64,000 nt of DNA from Xiphydria camelus (GCA_963678675.1 OY783194.1:35442278-35506277), one strand, 5' to 3'. Counted from the stretch's first letter, positions 46,452-58,654 are shown. Translations and numbers: made by a program. The notes: generated from the letters alone by a model not told the origin.

Positions 46452-46619
46452 TATCTGACATTTTTACAGCTTTGAGATATTAGAGTTTTTCTATTATAAT
46501 TCTTTTCGTGTCACACTGATAATGAAATTGAAAATAAATGACAAAACGCTGACATACTACGCGACGACGAAAAGAATTAGAAAAATCCTAATATCTCAAA
46601 ACTGTAAAAATGTCAGATA
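46452..46619. mobile_element. Palindromic element with TATCTGACATTTTTACAG ends
   Basis: A 168-bp segment whose outer 40 bp are inverted (TATCTGACATTTTTACAG facing CTGTAAAAATGTCAGATA, then GAGATATTAG facing CTAATATCTC). It is a non-coding, MITE-like hairpin. Confidence 0.8.
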
Positions 46620-47354
46620 CACACCCTTTTAACTCAACACGGCAGTTTAGGATCCAATTGAAAACACCTGCGACATCGTTGGTATCGTTCGAATCGAACG
46701 ACGATCGAAAGGGCTGGCCTCGAGCGGCGATAACCGGAGAAACGCCGTTTCGGCTGTCGCCTCCGTTCGAGCGAGGCGAAAAGAGCTACGGGGACCGAGC
46801 TACTCGCGCGCTGCGCTCTCGGAATCGTATCGGAGAGAAGAGCCGCCGGGATCGACCGCCGCCTCGATTATAATATCACGCGAAGCGATAACTTGACAGT
46901 CGTGACGTAGATCGATTAAACAAGATAGAGGCGAGCGCGAAAAAAGTGCGAAGCCCCGTGTCGGGCGGTTTGAAAAGTGCGGGGAATCGAAGGGCGAGAG
47001 GGGGGCGAGGCCCGGAGAACGGGAGCTAATCGCGAGCGCACGAGAAGAATTAATAAGGCGGCTCGCGAGAAACTGGCGAGAGGGAGGCGAGGAGGGGTGT
47101 ATCCTCGCGTCCAGTTTACAGATCGATTGCACAGATTTCCGCGCGCGCGCGCGCGAGGGCTATCGCCGGAATATCGCACGAAATTAACGGATCTCGGCGT
47201 CGGGCCGAAAATTGCATCGTAAATCGAGAAGCCTCTCCCCGTTAATCGGCTGACATGACAAACTGCGCCAATCTCGCGGCGCTATCTAAACGAGCATCTT
47301 CGCGACGAAGGGAGAAAAGAGACGAGGACGCGCGCGGGTTCGTTGAGCTTATCG

Positions 47355-47736
47355 CGCACGGAAAAAAAATGATTTTGCAGTTTTAACGAAACTAGGTTTT
47401 ACTGAGAATCTCTTGCCGTCGTTAGGAATATATCATCTGTGGCGGCAAAAGATACGTCCAATAGGTAATGGTAAAAATATTGACTGAGATAGCACAACAG
47501 ATTTTTGCCGAAAAAAATGTCACTGCGTCGGTATTTAAATTTGCCATTATCGAACACACATCTTTTGCTGCCACGGATAATATCGACGCTCGCAAATAAG
47601 AACACCGTATCTCAATAATGATACGATGAGAGATACGATGTACTTATTTGCGACCGTTGATATTTCCGTCGTGGTAGCAAGAAGTTCCCAGCTAAACCGA
47701 GTTTTGCTGAGGCTGCAAAATCATTTTTTTCCGTGC
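47355..47736. mobile_element. Inverted-repeat element with CGCACGGAAAAAAAATGATT ends
   Basis: The outer 26 bp are exact inverted repeats (CGCACGGAAAAAAAATGATT facing AATCATTTTTTTCCGTGCG). Inside, ATCTTTTGC(C/T)GCCAC-like segments and TTTGCGA(C/G)CG(T/A) segments are also mirrored. The terminus resembles family C, but the interior differs. No duplication could be assigned. Confidence 0.8.
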
Positions 47737-49157
47737 GGAGAACCCCGAACGTCCCTCGAAAATAATCGTACATAAAATCAGATTCTCGCAATTTTTTCAA
47801 GCTTCTACCAGATTTCCAACTCTCGACGGAAATATGAATTATTTCCATTCAGTATTGAAACGCATCTTTACCGTCCCACTGAATTTTCATTGCGACGCGA
47901 TTGTCATGGGAATTCTCGCCGCGGTGGCGTGAAACAACGCGGGTAATCGGAGCAGCCTCCCGGTAATTGCTCCTAATCCTCGAGACAGATGTCCCGCTCC
48001 TCCTGGAAAACCCGCGCGTCGAGCGCGAGAAGTACCAACGCGGCAGCGATCCCGACGGTCGATAAGATCCGGGCCGCGGACGAGAATTACATCCCAGAAC
48101 TCGTCGCGCCGGTCCACGACTGCCCTGAATCATTTACGATACCTACGCGTACGCGCCGGGGTGCGAGGGGACCCCCGCGCCCCGTGCCGCGCGGCGTCGA
48201 TAATGCGCGCCACTCAGCGCTAAAATAGTAGACTGCGGTGTCGCAACGAATCGTCCACTTAGCCGGTAATAACCGGCAGTACCGGGGGAGTCGCGGTTGG
48301 GAGATGAGAGGGGGTGGGCGAGAGCGACTCCCGAGGAAAGTAGGCGAGGGAGGAGCGAGCGAGTTTTTCTGGCGGAAGTGGCGGGGCGGCTGAAAATGTT
48401 CCCCCGTTTTCCGCTCCTCGTTTCCCCCGCCCAGAGATGAAACGTAATTTTGCTTCGGGATCGAAAACCGCAAGGCAACGCGACACCGAATTATCGGAGG
48501 TATGATTTTCGGGAATTTCAAATTGCGTCAAAATTGTCGAACTTAATTTTCTCCCAGCTGCAGACGCATCGCCGGCTCGTCGCACAGTCCTCGAACGGCA
48601 GTGAGCAGTCATGCAGCGGCAAATGGACCGTCATTTCTTTTCTTCGCCGAGATTCGGAGAACGTCTCACGGCGGCGGAGAAAGGAGACGGGCGGGGCAAC
48701 GAATCGGGACGCGACGCGGGAATGTCGAGAAAGAGGCGACTTTGCGGCGAGGGGAGGAAAGCGAGGCGCAGGGGGCCGTATCGCGAGCACTCATCTCTCG
48801 GCATACGGTTGACCGGACACGCGGAGTCAGCCACCCACCTCAAGAGTGGACCGCCCCCCCTCGCTTCTCTCGAAGGTCCATTAGTGCAGGCTTGTAATTT
48901 GCCGCGCCGAATGTTAATGGACCCCGACACTTCTCCACGGACTCCCCGGGCGGACGGTAGCCGAGATCCAGACGGTGTTATGACCGGAGTTAAATAACCA
49001 GCGCTAAATCAGGAACAAGAGGAGAGCGCGATCGGGACGACCTCGACCTTGGGCTGTGGAAGCGCTGACGGGATTATTCGTCAAGCGGCAAATACTATCT
49101 ACGATATCGCTGCTCCGATATTTTTTATTCCAGGATATATCGATTTCAAATAAATCG

Positions 49158-49312
49158 GGTTCACTTCGACGACGGTTATCTCGTTATCTGTAAACATTTC
49201 GACGAAGTTGACGTAGAACTTTTTCTCCGTCGAAATATTCTGCGTCAAAATTATTCTGGCAAGTTTGTCGAAAAGTTCGTACTTCGCGAGATAAACGCAA
49301 TTGAAGTCGGAG
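49158..49312. repeat. Diverged family G-like inverted repeat
   Basis: CACTTCGACGACGGTTATCT at the left faces AGATAAACGCAATTGAAGTC at the right, with GTTATCTCGTTATCTG as in family G. The core GAAGTTGACGTAGAACTTT resembles the GACTTTATTGTAGA block only loosely. Confidence 0.4.
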
Positions 49313-51239
49313 TGTCATAATTTCAATACTGATTTTTATCACATTTAAAGGTATAGAATTATCATTTCACTTCAATTGCAATTTCAAACGATCCGATACC
49401 TAGTTTCCCTAAACTTCCCATCCCCGTTCCAATCGTCGCGATCGATAACGCACCGCGCGATAACGAGAGAGACGAGAGAGGATCGATTCACCGGGCTCTC
49501 AAAACAGGCTCGAGACTACCCACGGGAGTGGGGTCTAGGGTACGGGTGTAGCCCATAACAAGAGAGGTGATATAAGAGCGGTTAAGCTTCCCACGTGGAT
49601 AATGTGACTATACGAGGGGGGCGGAGAGAGAGCACACTGGTACCGCGAGGGAGGCTGCAGCGAACAACAAACGGCTCACGCTTGTGAGAGGAAAACAGTT
49701 GTTTACCGAGATATCGAGTTACATCGAAGGGGTTGTCGACCCCTCATTAGCCCCTAATTAGGCCACGTCGACATCGTTCGTCTTCGGGACGTGCAACGAC
49801 GGCGAGTCTACGACTCGTTCTTCTGACGATCCTCCGAAGGATCTCGGCGCGACGGAGGAAGAGCCTCTCCTCCCTCGCACCCTTATTGCTCATTCCTCGA
49901 CACGTCCGCGAGCGGCACGGCTGACCGTACGTGTATCTTTTCGAGGATGAGTATGCGAGAGCCGAGCGAAGCTGAAAAAAAAACGAAGAAACGAACGAGT
50001 CGCCTCATCGCCGCCGGGACATCGATATTCTCGTGACTCGGACGAGCGAGCAACGACGACGCGACGCGTCTGGTCTGTGGCTTTGAAAGATAACACTCTC
50101 GTTCGCCAAGGTTGCTCCGGACTCGTCGATCCGGAGCGCGTGTGGTGTGACGATCTCTTCGCGAAGGCTCCGCGTGTCTCGCTCGATTTTTCAAGGGAGC
50201 GACAATCGGCGGGGGCTTCTCGACGCGAGGGGGATTCGTTCGTATACGTATGTACCTATATCGAAGCCACGGATGTCTCGCGGCTTACCGCGCTGCAGGT
50301 GGCCGCGCCGCGCGATTCTTCGGCGGTGGTGGAAGTTGTATCAGAAGGGGAAGAGGGAGGAGGAAAGAAAAAGTATCGATTGCGGAGGGATTGGGGGGAA
50401 TATGGATAACCGTATGGAAAAAAATTTGATGTAAACGGTACACAAATTGCTATAAATTGTAATGCAGTATCTGCGCTTACCGTGTGACAGGCGCAGGGAT
50501 TCAATGTTAAATTTGCAGCAGAAAAATGTAAAATTAACAGAAGAGTTGTATACAGTTTACACAGAATTTAGTTGCACTTATAAGAATATATAATATTTAC
50601 AACTTTGACTTTATAAATCCAACACCAACATATTTTCCATGCGATATTTTATGTGAAATGGGGAAATCAAAATTGAACGTCTAGAGATCCTGAAAAAATG
50701 TACTCTTCGTGACTGTAACCGGTAAAGACACCTGTAAATCTTCTCGGGAGAGGGATAAGCAAGAAGGGGAGGCAAGAAACGGCGTTCGAGTCGAGGCCGT
50801 AATAAACGGGAGGATCTACGAGGTACCCGGCGTTTACAGCGATCTCGGCGCGATCGCTGAAAGATCACCGAGATCCTTGAGCGACTCCAGATTGCTGGAA
50901 TAATCCCGAAAGGGCAGCGGCGACAAGAAAAGAGCCCCGGTCGGGTTAATGTCTTTCTTATGGTGGAGTTTATGCCGGGCGAGAGCTGGATGGTGACGAT
51001 AATTGCCGGGGCGTCGCGCGCGCGCGGGTATCAGGTGCGGGATAATTGGCGATGGGAGGCTTACGTTACGCGGGATGTAAAATTAATAATCGATAACCTC
51101 GACGGGACGGGATCTTTTTGCCGACGATTCAGCGCGACGGTGGACGATGTTGCGCCATAAACCGCAGGATTTACCCGGGCGAACGTACGGTTGTTATTGG
51201 TCCACGTCCTTGTGGCGTTTTACCGGAAAATTCGGAATA

Positions 51240-51750
51240 TTTAGAAAAAGTCTGATTCTATATAAAATTATTCCATGAGATCAAGGAAAACTCTGAATGA
51301 TTTGGATTGTCTAAATTCGAAAGAGAAAACACGAATATAGACATCAAAGATGCAGGATTGACTACCCTCTCATACAATCAAGAATAGCGCGCAGCAACCA
51401 ATAAAGTCGTCCGACGAACCGCGTACAAATTTCCTTCGAGATCACTCTATAATTAGTAATCGAAGGAGATCTAAAAAAATCCCTAGAATAAAAGAGCGAA
51501 AACTCGAATAGAGCCATCAGAATATATCTCCGAGCATCTTTCTACAAAACGACGGCGCGGTCCATCGTGCAGCTTCCAATAAAGCTGCTCGATGAAGCGT
51601 GTGAAATTAATATCCAGGTATTTCCTTACGTCTGGAAGAAAATCTCGAAGATGTAAAACCTTTCATCTCCCCTTCGGAGAAGAAAACACGAATAGGTACG
51701 TCTCTTCGAGAACGCGACAACTTCGAATGAAATTGCTCGATGGACCATAC
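51240..51750 (+). repeat. Degenerate tandem repeat, period about 178 bp
   Basis: GAAAACACGAATA-type motifs recur near 51325, 51500 and 51682. The block GCAGCAACCAATAAAGTCG near 51394 recurs as GCAGCTTCCAATAAAGCTG near 51569. The three units are strongly diverged. Confidence 0.5.
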
Positions 51751-52514
51751 CGTCTTCATCCGAACCCACAATTAGAGCATCTCTGTAGACTCCGGCCGAC
51801 GAGATTCAAGATCGGGAAGACGAGTCGACATCGAAACGTGTATAAATTCGTCGTTCGATCCCTCTTCCCGGGGTTCCGATGGGCCACGGAGTTCCTCGTC
51901 CTCCTCGTCACGTGAGATCCCGTGAAAGGGGTTCCCACGGCGCGAGAAAAATTCCTGCGCGTTATACTCCTTCGGCTCGAACATATACATACATATATAG
52001 TAGGGGAGAGACTTCTTAAGGCTGTGACAACAAACACGAGCGACTTCAGTCACGAGAGCCGCGCGGGAGGCGTCCGCGCCGCGTATGATAGCAGCACTTG
52101 CGATATGTTTTTCTGTTTGGGTTATATGTACGGGAACACGTAACGCATTTTTTACCATACCCACCCCTTTTTTTCCCCTCCGTCTCTCTCACTCTAGCCG
52201 CCTCTTCGTCTTTGACACCGAGCGCGATCAGAGTAGGTACCACGTGCACGAATCGACGCGTGGTATGTACGAGAGAGTCAAGGGAGAACGGGGAGAACGA
52301 GAGAAGGCGGCCGCCGCGCGTGGATCGCGCGGAGGGTTCTCACGCGGGATAATATGGTTTATTTTCGTATATACCGCCTCTCGCTGATGACATCGCGAGG
52401 GGTGATTGGTAGGCTAAATGGTCTCGATATACCGTCGTCTCTATTTTTATCACCCCGAGGACAACCTGTTGAGAATCATCTGCCCGAAGCGTCTCCATGT
52501 GAACTTTGGATATA

Positions 52515-53072
52515 GCCAGGCGGAAGAGTTCTCTGTGTAGTTTGTATATATATCTAGGATGCCCGGGAAAAATAGTATAAGTCAAGTCGCCTACCAAAAC
52601 ACTTCTACAATTTTCTAGCGACTGTTATATTATATTTGTGTGCTATATGCATTGAACGGTTCTTATGAGAAGTGTTATTTTCATTTTATACATTTTTTCA
52701 ACAGTGTGTGTTTCAATATAAACAAATAAAGGTGTTTTCTGAGCAATACCATTTTTTGACTTGTACTCGTTTTCCCGAGCATCCTAGATATTATAGTTCC
52801 ATGTGTGAATTTGATCCTATATGGATTTTATATATGATTTCTATATAAACTATACGCGGACCATATGAGTGGCTCAGTGCAATCTTCGCCTAACCCACGA
52901 AAGTTTGAATTTGGCGCTTTGTTGCTTAAAATCATATAATATACAGCAATATGTCAGTGCGAAAGTGTTATATTTGAAGGAGATAGATTATATAGATTAT
53001 TTGAATTTTTTGAATTTTTATACAATCCATATGTAGACTATATAAAAACTATATAAAACTTTTTCGCCTGGG
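52515..53072. mobile_element. Family F element interrupted by element T
   Basis: The left end GCCAGGCGGAAGAGTTCTC and the right end ACTTTTTCGCCTGGG are inverted, with TA at the right. The insertion at 52551-52800 splits the left arm. Confidence 0.75.
52551..52800. mobile_element. Element T inserted in family F (AGGATGCCCGGGAAAA ends)
   Basis: TATCTAGGATGCCCGGGAAA at the left faces TTTCCCGAGCATCCTAGATA at the right, with AGTATAAGTCA facing TGACTTGTACT further in. The element is 250 bp and non-coding. The ends look mariner-like, but the target duplication overlaps the repeat and cannot be separated. Confidence 0.8.
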
Positions 53073-53699
53073 TAACTCGATTATATAATATTAATCAATG
53101 AACTAGACTTCGATTCATTTTAGATGAGACCTCGATACAGTTTCTCTCGATCAACCATTTTTCTCGGATGATAAATACCGATAACCGTTGATGGAGTAAA
53201 GTATAATTCAGTACGACGTCAATAACGCTCCCTCATTCCATCGAAGATTTACCTTAAGACAATAATCCTTTCAGAGTGGAAAGTTTTTTACGGGATCAGC
53301 CGAACCCACAAGAAAGATCCTCGCGTACAATACCAAAGAACAGCCCGATCGTAACCGTCATCGGCCGATCGCCGAGCGAGGGGATAATTACCTATCGAAA
53401 GCTCATCGAAGATTTAGGTTGTCGAGACCGAGAGAGTCTCGCTCCCAATTAGGCCAAAGACCGGCTCGCGAGGCTGGCCTTTTGGCTCGAGGCACGTCTG
53501 CCGGCCACGTGTGGGTATGCCGTCGCAAGAAGTGCCGACAGAGCCTACCGCGCGGTCCATGCGGAGGATACTTCGGAGCCGCCGCCGCTGTCCCTCCGGA
53601 GAGTTCGAGAAGGGATATCGCGAGCTGCACACGCGTTATTGCGTTCCCGTCCGTTGAATAACACGCGATGGAAAGGTGACAAATCGTCGGCTGAATATA

Positions 53700-53925
53700 T
53701 TAACCTGCTAACTCACATGCAGTCAGATTTTCAGGAGCGAGAACAAAACTGTCTTGATCAATACAAAAGTTCTTATATGACAACGGATTTTAACACAATA
53801 GTTGTCAGTATTTGTCTAACCTTTTTTTTAATAAGATGTATGTCAATTATTTAGTCTAGCTTAGCCATGAAGTTGCCGAGTATCAAAACATCTTAAAATC
53901 GTAAGATATGGAGTTAGCAGGTTAA
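53700..53925. mobile_element. TTAA-bordered piggyBac-type MITE (CCTGCTAACTC ends)
   Basis: TTAACCTGCTAACTC at the left and GAGTTAGCAGGTTAA at the right. The interior is AT-rich without coding sequence. Confidence 0.85.
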
Positions 53926-54499
53926 CACATTTAGCCGACGAAATTCTACCGCGCGTCTCGATTTTCTCATTTAATGACAAACTGCCACGCGCTGATGCGT
54001 TCACCCGGCAGTCGAATGAATTCTAAAGAAAGCACGGAGGGAGCGATGAAGAAGACTCACAGAAAGTGGGGAGTGAAAAAAAAAAAGATCGTTTCACGTC
54101 GGGTGCGCGTATCGGTGACGGTTTACGGGGAGTGTTTGCCCAGCGCCACATGTTGGCCTTTTTGTCGAGGGAGAAAAAAGAAAGGCGTCCTGTATAGCCC
54201 TTTTTTTCCGGGGCGTGACAATGACATTTCCGTCGCGCCGGCTGTTATCGCGCTAAAGCGCCCAGATTTTCCGACGAATCGGGACGAACCGTCTATCTCT
54301 GTTTTTTTGCGTTGCTCTGTAAGTTAAATTCGAGTTTTTTTCTCTCCTCGGTTCCTACTTCTCCTGCGGGGTGACGACGCGTTTTGGAAGGACTCTTTAG
54401 TTGAATCGAGAGACGTCATCGACCCGAACCACGCAGACGTTCCCGATTTTTCTAGCGGTCCTCTTTTCCATTTTTACGGAATATTTTTATAAATTCTCA

Positions 54500-54790
54500 C
54501 ACATCGAGAGAGATATAATTGCTAGTGTAAAAAAAATTTCTCGAACCAAGAACATATGATCGTAAATATTTTTAAGAATACAGATTCTCGATTGAAGAAT
54601 CTGTATTCTCGCCCCGCAAAAATATCTTCGTTTGAACGAGAACTCATTCCCCTGCAAAAAAAAAACGATTACTCGAGCCTATGACACACATTTTCTTGCA
54701 CAAAAAAAACTATAGCTTGATCCTGGAATTACATCACGTTTTCGATTAAAGAAACAAATTTTTCCGAATCGCCAATTATTTTTCTCGGTG
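54500..54790. mobile_element. Family E element, copy 2 (uninterrupted)
   Basis: CACATCGAGAGAGATATAAT at the left and AATTATTTTTCTCGGTG beside TA at the right. It carries CATATGATCGTAAATATTTT and TATAGCTTGATCCTGGAAT, as at 9782-10154, without the family D insertion. An internal hairpin pairs ACAGATTCTCGATTG with GAATCTGTATTC. Confidence 0.8.
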
Positions 54791-55937
54791 TACGTGAGAA
54801 ATTAATTCCACATAAGTAGGTACACATATACGAATAAGAAGAAACCCTCAGCGAGAAGATCGACGACCCGGATGGAAAGTGGAGTGGGCGCTCTCCTCGC
54901 CCCCGTCCCCCGCCCCGCCTCTCGGCCGCAGGGGAGGATCGAGCGGCGATCGAGGAACGAAACAGGCTCTCCGGCAATCTGCGATAGATATACGCGCACG
55001 CATGATCGCGGGCGAACCGGACAGCTGCGGCGCGCGCGCGCGAAAAGTGTGATGTGCAGCGTTGAGAGAACCACCTCGAGGCATGTGCGCGCCGCGATCA
55101 CTGATCTCTTCAAGGTCGTTCGCGTGCCGCGGAGCCGAGCGAAACCAACCCCCGAGGACCGCGGCGCGCGCGCGCGGAGGCGAGGCGCTGCAGCTGCGTC
55201 GTCGCGCCGGCGACGGTACGCCTCTCGCGCGTTCGAAGGATGAAATTAATCATCGATCCCCGTCGATATACCATCGACGATCGGGGAGGGATGCACGCGC
55301 GAGGAGAGACGGATAGCCGAGCGCGCTGTAATCTTCAAAATGCGCACCCCTCTCCCTCTATCCAAGCCGTTTCTCCGCGCGAGCGAGCGAAACGCCTCCC
55401 GATCGAGCGAAACCGCACTCGGGAATGATTGCGCGCGGTGAAATCGTTTATTCGCCGCGCTTATCGCCGGCTTGCCGCTAGAAAATGTTGCGGCGCGCGC
55501 TGCGGGACATATTTTTTTTAAGGAGCGGGATTCGCGCTACCGTGGCGGCGAAGCGTTTTCCGCAGTAGGACGTATATAATTTAGACGCGCAAAGGGGAAA
55601 TTGAGGCGAGATGACCAGACGTATAAGTTACACGGAGGGATACTAACGGTGTGCTTCGGCGGTGACACGGTTAGGGTTAAGTACGTAGAGTTTCGTACGT
55701 CACTTCGTTTCCTCGTGTGTTGAGAAAATTTGTATGGTGATGTCGAAGGAACAAAGACCGAATTGATTATTCGTTCAAAAATCAAATCCATTCGATACAG
55801 ACAATTTTACTGAATTTTACCGAACAAAACAATTCCAACGAAATGACCATTCCTATTGTAAAGCATTAGATAAAAATATACTGTAAAAAAGTGTATATTT
55901 TTAATACAGCAACTTTTTCTATAAAACATTTCCAATG

Positions 55938-56025
55938 CGCGATTATGTGAAAATTAATATATTTCCTTATAAAATTTCCCTTGTAAATTTCACACAACAA
56001 GGTATATTAATTTTCATAATCACGT
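55938..56025. repeat. AT-rich inverted repeat
   Basis: GATTATGTGAAAATTAATAT faces GTATATTAATTTTCATAATC. It is possibly the core of a larger worn element beginning near 55860. Confidence 0.6.
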
Positions 56026-56052
56026 ATCGAATAAAAACTTTGTGTACAAATA

Positions 56053-56130
56053 TAGGGTGATCCAAATTGGATTTAAGGATTTGAAATGCCGCGTAATGCT
56101 AAATCCTTAAGTCCAATTTGGATCACCCTA
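56053..56130. mobile_element. Short hairpin element with TAGGGTGATCC ends
   Basis: TAGGGTGATCCAAATTGGAT plus TTAAGGATTT on the left is matched on the right with one mismatch (30-bp arms, 18-bp loop). Probably a deleted mariner-type element, from its size and TA borders. Confidence 0.75.
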
Positions 56131-56315
56131 TATATTAAATTTAACGGAATTTATTTTTACAGTCTACCCAAGATATCGTCTAAACAGAATTCACTCCGAC
56201 GTGTTATCCTCCCTCCGCAATCCCATTTAAACGTTAAATCTCGATCCGCGCACCACACCGTCGATCGTCGCAGCGTATAGGCGTGCGAGTACGAGGGAAA
56301 GGTCGGGCCCGAACC

Positions 56316-56398
56316 GCTCGCAGTGGGAATCGAACACTGGTTGGTTGACCTCACGAGTGTGATGTCAACGAGCTTAACTCTTGCTATTGGCAGTGCTC
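56316..56398 (-). ncRNA. tRNA-like segment, possibly a SINE head
   Basis: On the minus strand TGTTCGATTCCCACTG resembles a pol III B box (GTTCGANTCC) and TAGCAAGAGTTAAGC, about 50 bp upstream, resembles an A box. The T-arm does not pair as in a true tRNA (the bases flanking TTCGATT mismatch), so I do not call a tRNA gene. A tRNA-derived SINE remnant is the likeliest reading. Confidence 0.35.
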
Positions 56399-56902
56399 CG
56401 TTGCTCGGTTCGTTCGAGCGGACGATTGCCACAAGAAATTACTCTCCGCTCGCGGTGGAAGGCCGTAGGTTAGTGTCGTGAGGGCTTCGTTTCGTGTGCT
56501 CACCGTGTACGTACAGCTGCGCGGACGCACACGTGCGCGCGCGCCTCCACGTGCAACGGAGACCGTGTACGCGCCCGCGACGTATAGCGCCTCAACGTCG
56601 TTTTGTCGCCCGACGACGAGCGCGCGCGCGCATTCCCTCGCGCCCGGCCGGGGATCGCGACGATGTCGAAGAAGACGGGACACGATATGCGAGGTCTCTG
56701 CGGCGCGCGAGAAGATTAGTTCTCGACGCGACAACGTCACCTTCTCGGAAACCGTTACGGAGCTTCAGGGAGAGCTTACTTTATTTTTGCGTTTCGGTGC
56801 CGGAGGGAAGTCGAGGCTGCAGAAATTGTTAATGATTTTCCTGCGCGGTTTGTTCAACCGGAGGTTCTGTCGTCTGTGTAGAGCAATAACAATAAATAGC
56901 AT

Positions 56903-57148
56903 TTAAGACTAGAACTACCGCAGGCAGTCAATTTGACTGGTGTCTTATTCCGAGTTCCATTTAACCTCGATTATTTCGTAACCCGTGAGGTTTTTGTCAA
57001 AATTGGCGGAATACTTTTTTGTAGAATAGATTTCGGTCTACAAAAAAGTTCTATAGCAGTGTGGTCGAAAAATCCACGGATAACGAAATAATCACCCGCC
57101 AAAACGACCGTCTTACAACGCGCGACCGTTCGGTAGTTCTAGTGTTAA
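56903..57148. mobile_element. TTAA-bordered piggyBac-type MITE (ACTAGAACTACCG ends)
   Basis: TTAAGACTAGAACTACCG at the left and CGGTAGTTCTAGTGTTAA at the right. The interior contains a near-palindrome CTTTTTTGTAGA ... TCTACAAAAAAG and inverted TTATTTCGTAA-like segments. Confidence 0.85.
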
Positions 57149-57572
57149 TAATCGACGATTATCTAAAGTAGGGGAAACGCGTGTTCGACACGGACTTTAC
57201 GAAACCCGCAAAATACAGGCAAACGGAAGGATCACGTCGTTCGAAACGACTACGACGCGACGAGACGCGCGACGTCGCGAGAGAAGATCGGTCTTCCTGG
57301 AAATCGCCGTGAGGAGACCAAACCGAGACTCGAGCTTTCTTTATCTTCCCGCGCACGGGTACCCGCAACCGCTGGATGCTGTCGACGATTCCTAACGGCC
57401 GCGCATCCCGAAGAGGCTGCCGTCGCCTTAATGAAGGTCGACACCGACGAAATTGGCGAGTAGCAGGAGGAGGACGCGAGCAAATAAAAGGGTTGCGGGG
57501 GACGAGGTAAATAAAGGACCAGGATTCTATTAGCGACTATCCCGAAGAAGAGGGAGTAGCCACAGCAGCAGC

Positions 57573-57600
57573 AGAAGAAGAAGAAGAAGAAGAAGAAGAC
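57573..57600. repeat. (GAA)n microsatellite
   Basis: About nine GAA units after CAGCAGCAG. On the minus strand it yields runs of Phe, Leu or Ser codons, which create spurious hydrophobic frames. Confidence 0.9.
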
Positions 57601-58109
57601 TACGAGGAGGGAGGAGGAGACCAAGAAGATGGCACCGCTTCGAGCTGTCCGCTAATCTATCTCCTCCTCCCGTCTCCTCTTCCACGGCTCGAAAGAACGA
57701 CGACGATGACGAGAAGGAGGTGGAGGAGGAGGAGGCAAAGGACCGACGATTGCTTTGTCTCTGCGGTTTCTGCCGCACTCAGCCGTCCGCCGAAAGACGT
57801 TTCCCTTTCTGGTATCTCCCTGCGGATCCCCTGGGGCTCCTAGGTCCCCCAGTGGTCCGTCCGAGAGTAATTACCGACCGCGCGGTTTTTGCCGATCTCG
57901 CGCGACTCGCGATCCGCAAACCGCGGGAGTCGCTTGTTCCGATAGCGACGGAGACGAGGACCCGAAACGACGCGGCGCCCCGGTGGCTCGAGGTCTCGTG
58001 ATTTTGTTCGTTTCGCGTCTCTCTGCTCAATCGAGGTACCCAGATAACAAACACAATCCGAAAAGTCATCTTGAAGTCATCCGTGAGCCGTCTAAGATCT
58101 CACTGCTTG

Positions 58110-58348
58110 TTAACCCTCTCATGCATAACATTTTTTACGACACACGAAAAAACGATAAGGGATATTTTGCGCTCATTTGAGTATAAAAAGTAATTTTTAG
58201 ACAAGTTTTTCCAAAAAAAAAGCTTGATTTTTTACAAAGAAAAATATTTTTTCATATGGGGACATATTGCTATAAAATTAAAAATGTCCCCAAAATTTGA
58301 AATTATACAATTGTCCTCGTGCGAGGACACCATGCATGAGAGGGTTAA
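58110..58348. mobile_element. TTAA-bordered piggyBac-type MITE (CCCTCTCATGCAT ends)
   Basis: TTAACCCTCTCATGCAT at the left and ATGCATGAGAGGGTTAA at the right, a clear TTAA duplication with CCC starts. The interior has ATGGGGACATATTG and AAATGTCCCCAAA inverted. It is non-coding. Confidence 0.88.
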
Positions 58349-58486
58349 CTTAGATTTCACGTTATCCAAAAGATGACTGTTGGATAACTCGAAATTTCGA
58401 GCATCAAAAAGTGAGACACTTAGACTGCCTACGGATGATTAAAAGACAGCTTGCCTTGCTCTCGTTCCACACAAGCACCGTGTAAT

Positions 58487-58651
58487 ACTTTTTTTGTCAC
58501 TCAGTGTCAAATACTCGGTTTCATGGGCGTCCTCGACGCATGTGAAATCATCTTTCACACACCAATTCGTGAAAAGTTGCGCAGTGCGTGAAATAACCTG
58601 CGCAGTGCGTGAAATCGTCAATCTCGTATTTGACACTTAGTGACAAAAAAT
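58487..58651. mobile_element. Inverted-repeat element with TTTTTTGTCACT ends
   Basis: TTTTTTTGTCACTCAGTGTC plus AAATACTCG at the left is matched at the right by CGTATTTGACACTTAGTGAC plus AAAAAATA. Inside, TGCGCAGTGCGTGAAAT is duplicated in tandem. Confidence 0.75.
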
Positions 58652-58654
58652 AGA

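Noticed and set aside
50411..50642. Possible TA-type element with ATGGAAAA ends
   Set aside because: The two ends match over too few bases, and no second copy was found in the window.
53419..53661. Cys-containing frame (MSRPRESRSQLGQ start) considered as an EGF-like or zinc-binding exon
   Set aside because: The cysteine spacing fits neither an EGF domain nor a known finger, and the strand is opposite to Notch.
57530..57778. Poly-leucine hydrophobic frame on the minus strand upstream of the Notch exons, considered as the missing signal peptide
   Set aside because: The leucine run is the translation of a GAA/AGG microsatellite, and no consensus donor in the needed phase follows it.
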